DNA of 64,000 nucleotides from Rectinema sp003452735 (GTDB taxonomy: Bacteria > Spirochaetota > Spirochaetia > Treponematales > Rectinemataceae), in the NCBI GenBank assembly GCA_035415815.1, contig DAOOGR010000001.1, positions 62,001 to 126,000 on the forward strand, read 5' to 3'. The position numbers were made by a program, and so were the translations under genes. The stretch's first letter is position 1. Each line of letters begins with the position of its first letter. Below the pieces are notes generated by a model. That model did not search any database, was not told the origin of the DNA, and was given only the letters and a program-made list of their open reading frames with translations. Positions 35,661-45,250 of this stretch are shown in pieces.

Positions 35661-37976
35661 ATGAATTCTGAATCCGCAAATGCAATCTATGGTGAATTCG
35701 TATCCTGGTTGGCAGAAAGCAGCGAGATTGCTTGGTCATCCAGAATACCAGCGAAAAGTGCTGATTGCATGCCATTCCCAGATGATTTATCGCCAATACT
35801 TTCTGAAGCGCTGCATAAAAGGGGTATAGATTCTCTCTACACACATCAACGGAAGGCCTATGATTTAGTTCGTAGTGGACATGATATAGTAATTGTAACA
35901 CCGACAGCCTCTGGAAAGACATTCTGCTACAATCTTCCCATCCTTCAGACTCTCCTTGAGATGCCGAATGCTAGAGCGCTCTACCTATTTCCCACAAAAG
36001 CTCTATCTCAAGATCAGCAAAGTGGGCTCAATGAGGTTATGCTAGCTGGAAGTATCGGTTTGCCTATTAATACTTACGATGGGGATACTCCATCGGATAT
36101 TCGCTCCAAAGCACGAACAGATGGTCGCATAATCATTTCCAACCCAGATATGCTCCATGCTGGCATACTTCCTAACCACACAAAATGGGTTAGGTTCTTC
36201 TCTAATCTGAAGTTCATTGTCGTGGATGAGCTTCATGCTTATCGAGGCGTTTTTGGAAGCCATGTCGCTTCTGTCATAAGACGATTACTTCGAATTGCCA
36301 AATTCTATGGATCTTCGCCGTCTTTCATCTTTTCATCTGCCACGATCGGAAATCCACAGGAATTAGCTGAGCATTATATAGAGCGAAAGGTTGAGATAAT
36401 AGAAGAAAACGGAGCAGGAAGTGGAGAAAAAATTCTAGTTTGCATCAATCCTTCTCTAATAGACGAAGTACAGGGCTTAAGGCGTTCGAATGCTCTCGAA
36501 GCTGAGTCTGTAATGCTATGGCTATTACAAAAGGGTATACGGACAATCCTTTTTTCTAGATCACGGCTTCAAGTAGAGCTTCTTGCCCATTATCTAAATC
36601 AGAAACTCGAAAATCCATATAATCGCAACTATGGTATTGTGGTAAAACCATATCGTTCGGGTTTGCTTCCATCAGAGCGAAGAGAAATAGAAAGAGGCTT
36701 GAGAAATGGAACTGTTCATGGGGTTGTCTCGACCAATGCTCTAGAGCTTGGTATTGATATAGGTGGGCTCGATGCTGCTGTAATAACAGGATATCCTGGA
36801 AGCATTGCTTCCTTTTGGCAACAAGCGGGTAGAGCAGGTCGAACTTCAGGCCTCTCTCTTGCTGTTTATGTAGCTTCTTCTTCACCTCTCGATCAGTATT
36901 TTGTATCTCACCCCGAATATTTCCTATCAAGAGGAGCAGAGCAAGCCCATATCGATGCATACAATCCCTATATATTTACAGATCATCTCAAGTGTGCTGC
37001 CTTTGAGCTTCCTTTCTTGGATGATGAGGCATTTTCTCCTGATAATTCGAATCGAAAAGCCGCCGAGCTCACCAGTGAAGCGCTCGAATACTTGGAGGAA
37101 GAAGGTATAGTGCGTCATGTTGAAGGTAGATACTTCTGGTCAGGAGAAGGTTATCCTGGAGAAAAAATATCGCTTCGTTCCGCCACTACAGAAAATGTCG
37201 TTATAGTCGACATAAGCAATGGGCATCATGATGTTATTGGAGAAATGGATCGGCCAAGTGCAAAAGAGCTGCTCTTTGAAAAAGCGATTTATATTCACCT
37301 GGGCACACAGTACCAGGTAAAAACGCTTGATTTCGAGAAGCGTATATGTCTTGTAGAGTCAAGCGACGCTGATTATTGGACTGATTCAATTGTAAAGCGC
37401 GATATCGAACTGCTTACTGAGGATTCCACTGAATCGCATAGCGAGTTTCGTCTTATACTTGGAGACATTCTTGTGCGAAGCCAGGTTGAAAAGTATAAGA
37501 AATTGCGTTTCAACACACATGAAAATATCGGATATGGAGAGATATGGCAGGAGCCAGAGGAAATGCAGACTCGATCTCTTATGATGGTTGTCGACCCTCA
37601 GAGTCAGAGTGGTAAATTCTTGAGCCAATTTGGGCCAGAGCTAGCTAATTCCATAGTGTATGGTATTGCTAATCTGATACGCCAACTTGCTCCAGCTAAA
37701 ATCCTCTGCGATATCCACGATATCGGGGTTGCTTCTCGTGCAATAGATCCTTTTTATAAAAGCCCTGTCATATATTTTTATGACATGTATCCTGGTGGTA
37801 CAGGAATAGCAGAGGCGCTTTGCTCGAATATGAGTGGGATTATTAGATCTACAATTGAAAGGATTGCCAGTTGTCCATGCCTTGGCGGTTGCCCTTCGTG
37901 TATTGGTGTAGAAAATGCAAATCCTGATACTAAGGCGGCATCCCTAAAGCTCTTAAACCTGCTTTCATGTTCTTGA
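35661..37976 (+). CDS. mrfA: DEAD/DEAH-box helicase with DUF1998 zinc region, MrfA (YprA)-like
   Basis: A 771-residue superfamily 2 helicase. Motif I is TPTASGKT (about 80-87), Ia is FPTKALSQDQ, motif II is VVDELHAY, III is SSATIGNP, and the VI region is QQAGRAGRTSG. The C-terminal DUF1998-type region carries a four-Cys cluster in SCPCLGGCPSC (about 740-752), as in the YprA/MrfA family. In Bacillus subtilis, MrfA and the neighbouring nuclease MrfB repair mitomycin-C lesions, and the same pair occurs here in the same order. It starts 63 nt from glgC on the opposite strand. Confidence 0.87.
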   Translation: MNSESANAIYGEFVSWLAESSEIAWSSRIPAKSADCMPFPDDLSPILSEALHKRGIDSLYTHQRKAYDLVRSGHDIVIVTPTASGKTFCYNLPILQTLLEMPNARALYLFPTKALSQDQQSGLNEVMLAGSIGLPINTYDGDTPSDIRSKARTDGRIIISNPDMLHAGILPNHTKWVRFFSNLKFIVVDELHAYRGVFGSHVASVIRRLLRIAKFYGSSPSFIFSSATIGNPQELAEHYIERKVEIIEENGAGSGEKILVCINPSLIDEVQGLRRSNALEAESVMLWLLQKGIRTILFSRSRLQVELLAHYLNQKLENPYNRNYGIVVKPYRSGLLPSERREIERGLRNGTVHGVVSTNALELGIDIGGLDAAVITGYPGSIASFWQQAGRAGRTSGLSLAVYVASSSPLDQYFVSHPEYFLSRGAEQAHIDAYNPYIFTDHLKCAAFELPFLDDEAFSPDNSNRKAAELTSEALEYLEEEGIVRHVEGRYFWSGEGYPGEKISLRSATTENVVIVDISNGHHDVIGEMDRPSAKELLFEKAIYIHLGTQYQVKTLDFEKRICLVESSDADYWTDSIVKRDIELLTEDSTESHSEFRLILGDILVRSQVEKYKKLRFNTHENIGYGEIWQEPEEMQTRSLMMVVDPQSQSGKFLSQFGPELANSIVYGIANLIRQLAPAKILCDIHDIGVASRAIDPFYKSPVIYFYDMYPGGTGIAEALCSNMSGIIRSTIERIASCPCLGGCPSCIGVENANPDTKAASLKLLNLLSCS

Positions 37977-38037
37977 ATTATTTCAATCATCTCTGTATGC
38001 AACGACATAGATATTAGGCAAATAAGGAGTTCAGTAA

Positions 38038-39300
38038 GTGAATCTTAAAGAACGCCTTGCTTTGATTAAGAGCGAAAAAACCAAAAAAAACACTTCAGCT
38101 TCAAGAGAAAGAAATATGCCAGAAAACTGGCATAATATATTGCCTTATGTATGGACTAGAGAGATTCAAGGACCTATCTTTATTGTTCCTTCTTTTTTCT
38201 ATCTTAGTATCCCAAGATCATTGCATTCCTCTGAGATTGAAGAAAGTATTGATTCTCAGGCTCCAGCATTTCAAATAGCCGCCGATAAAATAGTATTCTT
38301 CGATCTTGAGACTACCGGACTCTCAGGTGGTGCAGGGACTATTGCCTTTCTTTCGACCACCGCTCGCTTCGAAGGAAGGAATCTAATTCTCAACCAAGTA
38401 TTCCTCGAAGATTATCCAGGAGAGCGCGATTTTCTTTCAGTGGTGATCTCACAACTTTCGGCTGGAGATTGTATTGCAAGCTATAATGGAGCAGCATTCG
38501 ATATTCCACTGCTCCAGTCGCGATGCATACTAAATGGAATTATAATGCCAGCTAGATTACATATCGATGTACTTCAAGACTGCCGACGATTCTGGGGTAA
38601 AATTCTAGACTCATGTTCTCTCTCCTCTATGGAAAGATTCATCCTTAAAATAACAAGAGAATTTGATATTCCTGGAGCTGCAATTCCAAAAGTTTGGCTG
38701 GATTATGTAAAAAGCGATTCTCTCAACGAAAATCAAAAGGCGCTGATGGAAATGGTATGGCAGCACAATATTATGGATGTGGTCTCGCTTGCCAAGCTAT
38801 TTTTCCATACCGAATCGGCGTATCGCGATCCATATAGAGCTGTTATCGAAGATGCAGTAGATCCATTAGGCCTAGTTCATCGTCTATGTAAGCTTGGAAG
38901 GCTAGAGGATGCAAAATCACTACTCTATATGATCTATAAGAACCATGAAGACAATGATTTATCTACAGAAATAATGAGAAGAGTGCATCAATACCTCGCA
39001 AAGCTAGCAAGAAAAGACAAGGACTGGGAATTATTCTCAGAGATAGTACTCTCTATGGATGAAGAATTCCTATATGGGTGTGTGGCAAAAGCGAAGCTCT
39101 TCGAACATAGATTCAAGGATGATGATACAGCTCTAATCTGGGCTCGAAAAGCTCATGATTTAGCATGCAATTTTGGTTACTCAGGCGCAATCGAAAGAAA
39201 GGACAAAGATATGGCGGCCCAGCTCTCAGTCATTGCCTCTATTGATCATCGTATTGCTCGGCTTGAGCGTAAAATCGCAAAAAGAAAGGGTATCTCCTAG
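38038..39300 (+). CDS. mrfB: MrfB (YprB)-like DnaQ-fold exonuclease with helical repeats
   Basis: A 420-residue protein with a DEDD-type ribonuclease-H-like exonuclease domain: FFDLETTGLSGGAGT (Asp 89 and Glu 91), SYNGAAFDIPLL (third Asp) and HNIMDVVSLAKLF (last Asp region). This is the YprB_RNaseH-like pattern. The C-terminal third looks like TPR helices (DAKSLLYMIYKN, YGCVAKAKLFEHRF). It starts at a GTG preceded by AAGGAG and follows mrfA by 61 nt, so the two are probably one operon. Its last 75 bp overlap rlmN on the opposite strand. Role: DNA repair, inferred from the B. subtilis pair. Confidence 0.82.
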   Translation: MNLKERLALIKSEKTKKNTSASRERNMPENWHNILPYVWTREIQGPIFIVPSFFYLSIPRSLHSSEIEESIDSQAPAFQIAADKIVFFDLETTGLSGGAGTIAFLSTTARFEGRNLILNQVFLEDYPGERDFLSVVISQLSAGDCIASYNGAAFDIPLLQSRCILNGIIMPARLHIDVLQDCRRFWGKILDSCSLSSMERFILKITREFDIPGAAIPKVWLDYVKSDSLNENQKALMEMVWQHNIMDVVSLAKLFFHTESAYRDPYRAVIEDAVDPLGLVHRLCKLGRLEDAKSLLYMIYKNHEDNDLSTEIMRRVHQYLAKLARKDKDWELFSEIVLSMDEEFLYGCVAKAKLFEHRFKDDDTALIWARKAHDLACNFGYSGAIERKDKDMAAQLSVIASIDHRIARLERKIAKRKGIS

Positions 39301-40326
39301 CTGCCCACAAGCTCCCATTACACCGCGGCCACGGCTCATCCGTCGAACAGTTACGATACCTCTTTCCAAAAGGATCTGTGAAAATTTTTCGATTTGACGG
39401 ACAGTTGGAGTTTTGAAAGGCATTCCATTTATAGGATTCCATGGGATAAGATTAACCTGAGATTTGATCGGAGTGATCCAGTTCGCTAGCTCAATTGCAT
39501 CCTTTTCTCTCACATTCAAACCTCCGATAAGAACGACTTCAAATGTAATGCGATCATTGGTGCTTTTCTGATATTCGAGAAGGGCTGGTTTTAGAACATC
39601 GAGAGGCCATTTCCTATTGACAGGCATAAGCTCTGTTCTAATATAAGGGTCAGCGGAGGTGAGAGAGACGGCTAGGCGCACAATTGGGCCATTTTTTGCA
39701 AGGTCTATAATGCCAGGAACAATACCACTAGTGGATATGGTTATTTTCCGCATCGACAATCCAATGCCTGCTGGATTCGAGAGAATGTAAATGCTTTTTC
39801 TGACATTGTCGAGATTAAGCAGCGGCTCTCCCATGCCCATAAATACAACATTGGAAATAAATCCACAGCGCTCGCGAAGATAATGAAATTGTTCGACTAT
39901 TTCGTCTGGTCCAAGGTTTCTGAGAAATCCTAACGTGCCAGTCTTGCAGAATGCACATCCCATGGCACATCCCACTTGGCTAGAAAGACAAGCTGTCTTT
40001 CTTCCTTCGATATCTTCAAGAAGCACACATTCTACAGCAGCTCCGTCGCGAAGCCTTATCTGTAGCTTAAGGGAGCCGTCTTTATCAGAAAACTCGTTTT
40101 CGACTCTCGATGAGCGGACTTGGCCATTGAAATGCTCGGCTAGTCTTTCTCTAAGAGCTACCGGGAGATTGGTCATCTCTTCGAATGACCTTACTCCTCT
40201 AGATAACCATAAAAATGCTTGTTTTGCACGATATAGAGGTTCTTCAGATAAGATAGCGACCAATTCTTCCTGAGATAGGCCGCTCGGATAGACTATATTT
40301 AGTTCCTCAGCGGAATTGTAATTCAT
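39226..40326 (-). CDS. rlmN: 23S rRNA (adenine-2503-C2) methyltransferase
   Basis: A radical-SAM enzyme methylating A2503 of 23S rRNA. The Fe-S motif C120-X3-C124-X2-C127 lies in SQVGCAMGCAFCKTG. The segments VFMGMGEPLLN and SGIVPGI follow, and the second catalytic Cys is in MGACGQLGD near the C terminus. Length 366. The C-terminal tail extends about 20 residues beyond that motif and lies antisense to the end of mrfB. It overlaps the TPR gene upstream by 4 nt (ATGA), so they are translationally coupled. Confidence 0.92.
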   Translation of the reverse strand: MNYNSAEELNIVYPSGLSQEELVAILSEEPLYRAKQAFLWLSRGVRSFEEMTNLPVALRERLAEHFNGQVRSSRVENEFSDKDGSLKLQIRLRDGAAVECVLLEDIEGRKTACLSSQVGCAMGCAFCKTGTLGFLRNLGPDEIVEQFHYLRERCGFISNVVFMGMGEPLLNLDNVRKSIYILSNPAGIGLSMRKITISTSGIVPGIIDLAKNGPIVRLAVSLTSADPYIRTELMPVNRKWPLDVLKPALLEYQKSTNDRITFEVVLIGGLNVREKDAIELANWITPIKSQVNLIPWNPINGMPFKTPTVRQIEKFSQILLERGIVTVRRMSRGRGVMGACGQLGDTLSFCDFTLKPSNTMINRGND

Positions 40327-41468
40327 GTCTTGGCTGTCAGTTTAAACAAGGCATCCTGAATAACTGGATTTTTTATACCCATCTGCTGAAATTCAGTAAG
40401 TATTTCGACTGCCATTTGGCGCTGATTATTCATTAGATAAGTCTGAGCGAGCTCTACATAGATACGATAGTTCTTTGGATCGTTTTGTAAGAGCGAGCGC
40501 AGGCTGGCAATGGCTTCATCGTACTTGCCCTGCTGTCTGGCAATTACGGCGAGACCTAAGACTGCATAGATGTCGAACTCTATATTGAGAGCATTCTGGT
40601 AATATTCTGTGGCTTTTTCAAAATCGCCCATATTCCGATATGCATCTCCCGCGCGAGTCAGAATAACCTTATTCTTGGGATCTTTTTCCAAGATCTTATT
40701 CCAATAAACCAGGGACATATTTTGTTTGCCTACTCCTCGATAACAATCGGCTATGCCGAAAAGGGCATAGAAGTTATCTGGCTCTTTTTCGAGTGCTTTC
40801 TCAAAGATTGGGATACCTTTATCGAAATGTTTTAGCTTGCGATAACAGTTTCCAATGGCAGTAAGGACTCTGATGTCGACATTGTCGCCTTCCAACTCGA
40901 CCATGCGCTGCCAGTAAGAGAGGGCTTCCTTATACTCCTTAAAATCATAGTGTAAGTGCCCTAGGCCAATAAGGGCATAGTGATTATCTGGATTAAGTTC
41001 GAGAACACGATGATAAATAGACTTGGATTTCCGAAAGTCACGAACCTTACGATACGCATCAGCAACGCGTGTCAATACAGTGATGTTTGTGTTGTCATGG
41101 AGAAGGTATTGTTCCCAGATTTCGATGGCTTTTTGGAATTGGTTGAGAGCCTTGTAGCAGTCTGCTAGCCCGAATAATGCATAGCTGTTGCCTGGATGAA
41201 AAACTAAGCAACGTCTATAGTAATCGGCAGCTTCTTTGAATCGCTCTTGCTTGCGAGCGGCATCTCCCAAGCCAACAAGGGCATAGTTATTCTCTTTATC
41301 TTTTTCAAGAATTTGAATAAAGCATTCGACTGCTTCATCGAAGCGGTTCTCTTTTAGGAGCTGATAGCCCTTTTTTGAGATTTCTGCGACCTCTGTGTTC
41401 TCTAATTGGATTTCATTAGGAATCTCGAAAAAATCATCATTGTAGGGCAAAGACGGCATATCACTCAT
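40323..41468 (-). CDS. tetratricopeptide-repeat protein
   Basis: A 381-residue protein made of about ten 34-residue TPR units from about residue 30. The repeats carry the usual G-Y/F-A-P pattern (for example ALVGLGDAARKQERFKEAADYYRR, ALFGLADCYKALNQFQKAIEIWE, ALIGLGHLHYDFKEYKEALSYW). No signal peptide is seen, so a cytoplasmic scaffold is likely. It is coupled to rlmN by a 4-nt overlap. The partner is unknown. Confidence 0.88.
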   Translation of the reverse strand: MSDMPSLPYNDDFFEIPNEIQLENTEVAEISKKGYQLLKENRFDEAVECFIQILEKDKENNYALVGLGDAARKQERFKEAADYYRRCLVFHPGNSYALFGLADCYKALNQFQKAIEIWEQYLLHDNTNITVLTRVADAYRKVRDFRKSKSIYHRVLELNPDNHYALIGLGHLHYDFKEYKEALSYWQRMVELEGDNVDIRVLTAIGNCYRKLKHFDKGIPIFEKALEKEPDNFYALFGIADCYRGVGKQNMSLVYWNKILEKDPKNKVILTRAGDAYRNMGDFEKATEYYQNALNIEFDIYAVLGLAVIARQQGKYDEAIASLRSLLQNDPKNYRIYVELAQTYLMNNQRQMAVEILTEFQQMGIKNPVIQDALFKLTAKT

Positions 41469-41634
41469 TGCTTTTTACCTCTTGGCGGAAAGTATTTTTA
41501 AATATGGCTCCTTATGGCCGAATTATTTATTACCTGACTCTTTCCGTCTTTCTTTAACTCTTTTTACAGTTTTTATTATACCTTTTAATTCATATCAATG
41601 CAACATTTTCGAAGATTTAATAATAAATAAGATA

Positions 41635-42171
41635 TCATATTCTTCTATAAAAATGCACAATAGAACGACCAAAGATCCTTATATCATAACATTTTAGTCG
41701 AGATATTTGTTCTGGCAGCTTGTCTTCATGAGGAAAGTGGATGAGGACTAGGCTTCCATTATGAATAGAAGCGGATCGATCGAGTCGTTCGAGTAGTTGA
41801 AGCTTGAATTTATAGTCGAAGGGGGGATCTAGAAAAATAATGTCAAATGCTTGCTTATTGCGCAAAATGAAGGTCTCCGCTGGCATGGCCTTACAGAATA
41901 TCGCAGGCTGAGCTATAGATGCATTTTGCAGCAAAACTGGAAATTTTTTTCTATCTTTTTCAATGCAGACAACAGGATTAGCTCCGCGCGATGCCGCTTC
42001 TAGCCCAAGGATTCCTGAACCTGCAAAGAGATCGAGAAATGAATAGCCTTGCAAATCGCCAAGGACATCGAATACAGATTGGCGCATCCTATCCATTGAA
42101 GGCCTTATTCTCAAGTCTCCTTCAGGCATTTTGACGATTCTTCCTGAATATTCGCCGCCTGTTATTCGCAT
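41635..42171 (-). CDS. rsmD: 16S rRNA (guanine-966-N2) methyltransferase
   Basis: A Rossmann-fold SAM-dependent methyltransferase of the RsmD family. It begins MRITGGEYSGR, followed by RPSMDRMRQSVFDVL, the SAM loop FLDLFAGSGILGLEAASRG and the catalytic FLDPPFD. Length 178 is typical. The ATG at 42171 gives the family N terminus, while a TTG at 42183 would overlap smpB. It is last of the SUMF1-smpB-rsmD group. Confidence 0.9.
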   Translation of the reverse strand: MRITGGEYSGRIVKMPEGDLRIRPSMDRMRQSVFDVLGDLQGYSFLDLFAGSGILGLEAASRGANPVVCIEKDRKKFPVLLQNASIAQPAIFCKAMPAETFILRNKQAFDIIFLDPPFDYKFKLQLLERLDRSASIHNGSLVLIHFPHEDKLPEQISRLKCYDIRIFGRSIVHFYRRI

Positions 42172-42176
42172 TGAAG

Positions 42177-42644
42177 TTACCAATCTTTTACTTTGAATTC
42201 TCGTCTTATTTCACGATCCAGATCCCGAGCTTTTATTTCAGCTCGCTTATCGTATGCTTTTTTGCCGCGGCAGAGACCCAGTTCGAGCTTTATAAGACCA
42301 TGCTTGAGATAAATGCTCAATGGTATTAAGGTAAATCCCTTTTCTCTGACTCGCCGGTCGAGTCGCTTGATTTCTTGACGATGTAGAAGAAGTTTTTTTG
42401 GCCTGTCCGGATCGTGACGAAAAATCGAAGAATGAGGATAATCCGCAATATGCAGATTATTGAGCCATACTTCCTGTCCCTTTATCTCCGCAAAGGCGTC
42501 GCTAAAACTAACTCTTCCTTCTTTGATTGACTTTACCTCGGAACCAAATAAAACAATACCGCATTCAAGTCTTTCTTCAATATCGTAATCAAAACGCGCT
42601 CGGCGATTAATGGCTATGGTCTTTATGGAGTCTTGTGTTTTCAT
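42177..42644 (-). CDS. smpB: SsrA (tmRNA)-binding protein
   Basis: Trans-translation factor that brings tmRNA to stalled ribosomes. It shows the family order: AINRRARFDYDIEERLECGI, GSEVKSIKEGRVSFSDAFA, then YLKHGLIKLELGLCRGKKAYDKR and a basic C-terminal tail ending KVKDW. Length 155. The start overlaps the SUMF1 gene stop as ATGA. The tmRNA gene is not in this window. Confidence 0.95.
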   Translation of the reverse strand: MKTQDSIKTIAINRRARFDYDIEERLECGIVLFGSEVKSIKEGRVSFSDAFAEIKGQEVWLNNLHIADYPHSSIFRHDPDRPKKLLLHRQEIKRLDRRVREKGFTLIPLSIYLKHGLIKLELGLCRGKKAYDKRAEIKARDLDREIRREFKVKDW

Positions 42645-44194
42645 TTTCTTATCAGAGCAGGTCTAAATCCTAAAAATTCGGAAGAATGATCGGCAGGCAT
42701 AGGGCCTCGTGATTCAATAGAGATTTGATCAGCATTATTAGCCCACGAGCCCCCTTTTACCGTCTTTGAATCGCCTGAATTGGCAAGGATATCAAAAGCA
42801 GGAGAGTCTTCTACGATCCATTTATAAGGTCTAAAACTATCAGAAGTCCATTCCCAGACATTTCCAAAGAGATCAGAGAAACCTGATGCATCATGGCCCG
42901 AATATCCAACAGAAATCGGCCCAGAGGAAGAACGATTGCTGAATACTCCAAGATCCGCTATTTTTCGAGAGGCTTGGGTTGCAGCCATTTCCCACATGGC
43001 TTCTGTGGGAAGTTCGACTTTATAGCCTAATGGGGCATTCTTACTGAGCCATGCACAATAAGCATTCGCAGCATACCAAGAGACACCCGTTATCGGCTTA
43101 TCGCTTGGGCTTGAGATATCAAAGTCTGCAAGGTAGGAACTGTCAACAAATCCCTTTCCAATCAAAGTTGCGCGGTTTTCTGGCATCCATTCAGGATTCT
43201 CCTTTAAAAAACCTGCAAATTGTCGCTGTGTAACTTCGGTGCTTGAAAGACCAAACTCGGGAACATAAGCAATATAGGGGACTCTAGTGCCACCAGGCGT
43301 GATTGTAAGGCCTTTCAGATTTCCTCCATTAAACATAATGAAAGAGTGAGGTCCAACCATATGTACACCGATAGAATTATACAGAGTTGTCTCAAATGTC
43401 GAAGTCTCTTTTTCTAAAGTTGATAGAGCTCCTCTTATTGTATCATCTGTTCTTTCAGGAGCTATTTCCGAAAATGCTGCTACATAGTTCTTTGAACTTG
43501 CAAGCAATGCGGTAACATTGCGAGCCATAGATACAAATCCCAATGGACTTGCGCTAGGCGCACCAAGTGAAAAGCTCGCAAATATCACATCACGAATAGA
43601 CGAGCTATTCTGAGCAGCGCTCAAGCCTGCTGCAAGTAGAGGCTTGGCTATCGACACTCTATCCGCTGGGGGCAAGGCAACAAGATCTTTCGAAGCTTCA
43701 GATAGTACCATCGGTAGCTGGTAAATAGCGCTTGGTCTACCAGAAAGGGACCAAGATGAGAATTCTCTAAAAGATGGGATAAGTATGGATTCCAGCGATT
43801 CTGCTTCTAATTCATATTGTATTCTGACTCTGGGTGGCAATATAAGAGTAGCAAATATACGGTTTGGTACCTTAATGTCTATTGTTTTAGGCTCGAAGCC
43901 ACGCTTGCGTATTTGGATTTGATAAGAGCCAGGTCTAAGCTTTATCCCATCAGAAGTATTTCCTATATATTTATTTTCTATGTAAAGAGCTGCTATATTT
44001 GGATTACCTTCGAAGCTTAGCTTGGCGCCTGGGTTAGAAAGGCCAGGATTGATCAAAAGGAAAAAAAGAATGATAAGTATTATTAGTGCATAGATAATCG
44101 GTATGTATATACGTGGCCTAATGCCAAAGATTGGCTTTAAAGTTATTTTGACCTTTTCAATATCCAGATCGGTGATTTTTTCACTCTCTTTCAT
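42641..44194 (-). CDS. membrane protein with PEGA and SUMF1 (formylglycine-generating-enzyme-like) domains
   Basis: The 517-residue product has a short cytoplasmic N terminus, one membrane helix (about 30-50), a PEGA-like beta domain (about 60-125: NIAALYIENKYIGNTSDGIKL, LRPGSYQIQIRKRGFEPKT), a helical Ser/Ala-rich stretch, and a C-terminal SUMF1 domain (about 300-517: STEVTQRQFAGFL, PITGVSWYAANAYCAWLS, LPTEAMWEMAA, GNVWEWTSDSF, VKGGSWAN, FLGFRP). The active-site cysteine pair of true formylglycine generators is not evident, so it is probably a structural or binding member. Treponemes encode several such proteins. Confidence 0.83.
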   Translation of the reverse strand: MKESEKITDLDIEKVKITLKPIFGIRPRIYIPIIYALIILIILFFLLINPGLSNPGAKLSFEGNPNIAALYIENKYIGNTSDGIKLRPGSYQIQIRKRGFEPKTIDIKVPNRIFATLILPPRVRIQYELEAESLESILIPSFREFSSWSLSGRPSAIYQLPMVLSEASKDLVALPPADRVSIAKPLLAAGLSAAQNSSSIRDVIFASFSLGAPSASPLGFVSMARNVTALLASSKNYVAAFSEIAPERTDDTIRGALSTLEKETSTFETTLYNSIGVHMVGPHSFIMFNGGNLKGLTITPGGTRVPYIAYVPEFGLSSTEVTQRQFAGFLKENPEWMPENRATLIGKGFVDSSYLADFDISSPSDKPITGVSWYAANAYCAWLSKNAPLGYKVELPTEAMWEMAATQASRKIADLGVFSNRSSSGPISVGYSGHDASGFSDLFGNVWEWTSDSFRPYKWIVEDSPAFDILANSGDSKTVKGGSWANNADQISIESRGPMPADHSSEFLGFRPALIRK

Positions 44195-44263
44195 TGTAAA
44201 AGCAGCCTAGCCGATGGGCACCGTCTTGTCAACGATATATGCTCATGATAGCTTGGAATCGGA

Positions 44264-45238
44264 ATGAAGAATATGGATATTTGCGATAGGCTTGTTGTGT
44301 TTTCTGAAGACTTGCTCACAAGAAGGAAACAAAGATCCCTCCGTGCAAAGATGAAACAGCAAAAGCGCCATCCGATTTTGGACTGGATATATGCTATTCT
44401 CTGGGCTGCTTGCGTTGTACTTGTTATAAATCAGTATTTTTTTCAAAACTATCGAATACCATCGGGATCAATGGAAAAGACACTTCTAGTGGGAGATATG
44501 ATTTTTGTAGACAAACTCTCCTATGGACCCGAACTTTTGCCTGGTGTTTTAAAGACCCCAGGAATTTCCAAACCAAAACGAGGGAATGTAATTGTCTTTG
44601 AAAATCCTACCTATCTCTCGCGCGGGCCAATCTATACGATTTTTCAACAATTGCTTTACATGGTCACATTTACCCTTGTCGACATAGACAGAGAAGCAAC
44701 CGGAGAGCCACGAGTGCATTATCTAATAAAGCGAGCTATAGGGGTTGGAGGAGATACTCTTCGTGTAAGAAATGGTGAAGTATCAATAAAGCCTATCGGC
44801 TCCTCGGAATTCTTAGATGAGCGGATGTTGATGGAAGGTCTTGGATTGCCTGTTAAGATGCAAAGATTAGTAAATTCAAGCGAGTATTCAGAGATAGACA
44901 ATGTCGGCATAGCTTCGGCCTATGCTGAGCTTGATCTTCCTCTTCCTTCTCGAGTAGGTATGCCATCTGTGCAAAATGCAAATAAGGACGCTTTTCAATA
45001 CGACATGATTCGTGTGACTACTTTACGAGATGCAGATCCTTCCAATTCCCGAAACGCTCAGCTTGCGCAGCGCTATAAGAATGGATGGTATATTGCGGAT
45101 TCGCGGATTTTCCCTATGGGCGACAACCGAGACAATTCGCGCGATGCAAGATATTTTGGACCAATCGCCGAAAAAAAAGTGCTAGGACATGCCTTGTTTA
45201 TTTACTTCCCATTTAGCCGAATTGGCAGCATCCATTGA
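44264..45238 (+). CDS. lepB: signal peptidase I
   Basis: The membrane serine protease that cleaves Sec signal peptides. Catalytic Ser 69 is in RIPSGSMEKTL, and the general base Lys 156 is in KRAIGVGGD. The conserved C-terminal box GDNRDNSRDARYFGPI is intact. A membrane helix lies at about 40-60. The insert between the two halves (about residues 165-250) is larger than in E. coli. Length 324. It is followed by a degenerate paralogue after 12 nt. Confidence 0.93.
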   Translation: MKNMDICDRLVVFSEDLLTRRKQRSLRAKMKQQKRHPILDWIYAILWAACVVLVINQYFFQNYRIPSGSMEKTLLVGDMIFVDKLSYGPELLPGVLKTPGISKPKRGNVIVFENPTYLSRGPIYTIFQQLLYMVTFTLVDIDREATGEPRVHYLIKRAIGVGGDTLRVRNGEVSIKPIGSSEFLDERMLMEGLGLPVKMQRLVNSSEYSEIDNVGIASAYAELDLPLPSRVGMPSVQNANKDAFQYDMIRVTTLRDADPSNSRNAQLAQRYKNGWYIADSRIFPMGDNRDNSRDARYFGPIAEKKVLGHALFIYFPFSRIGSIH

Positions 45239-45250
45239 GAGTGACGCTGT

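Noticed and set aside
41469..41634. Small gene in the gap between the TPR protein and rsmD
   Set aside because: AT-rich, T-tract-bearing sequence without a convincing start, ribosome site or coding bias. Probably leader or terminator sequence.
42177..42644. tmRNA gene next to smpB
   Set aside because: No tRNA-Ala-like ends or tag-encoding structure were seen anywhere in the surrounding intergenic regions.
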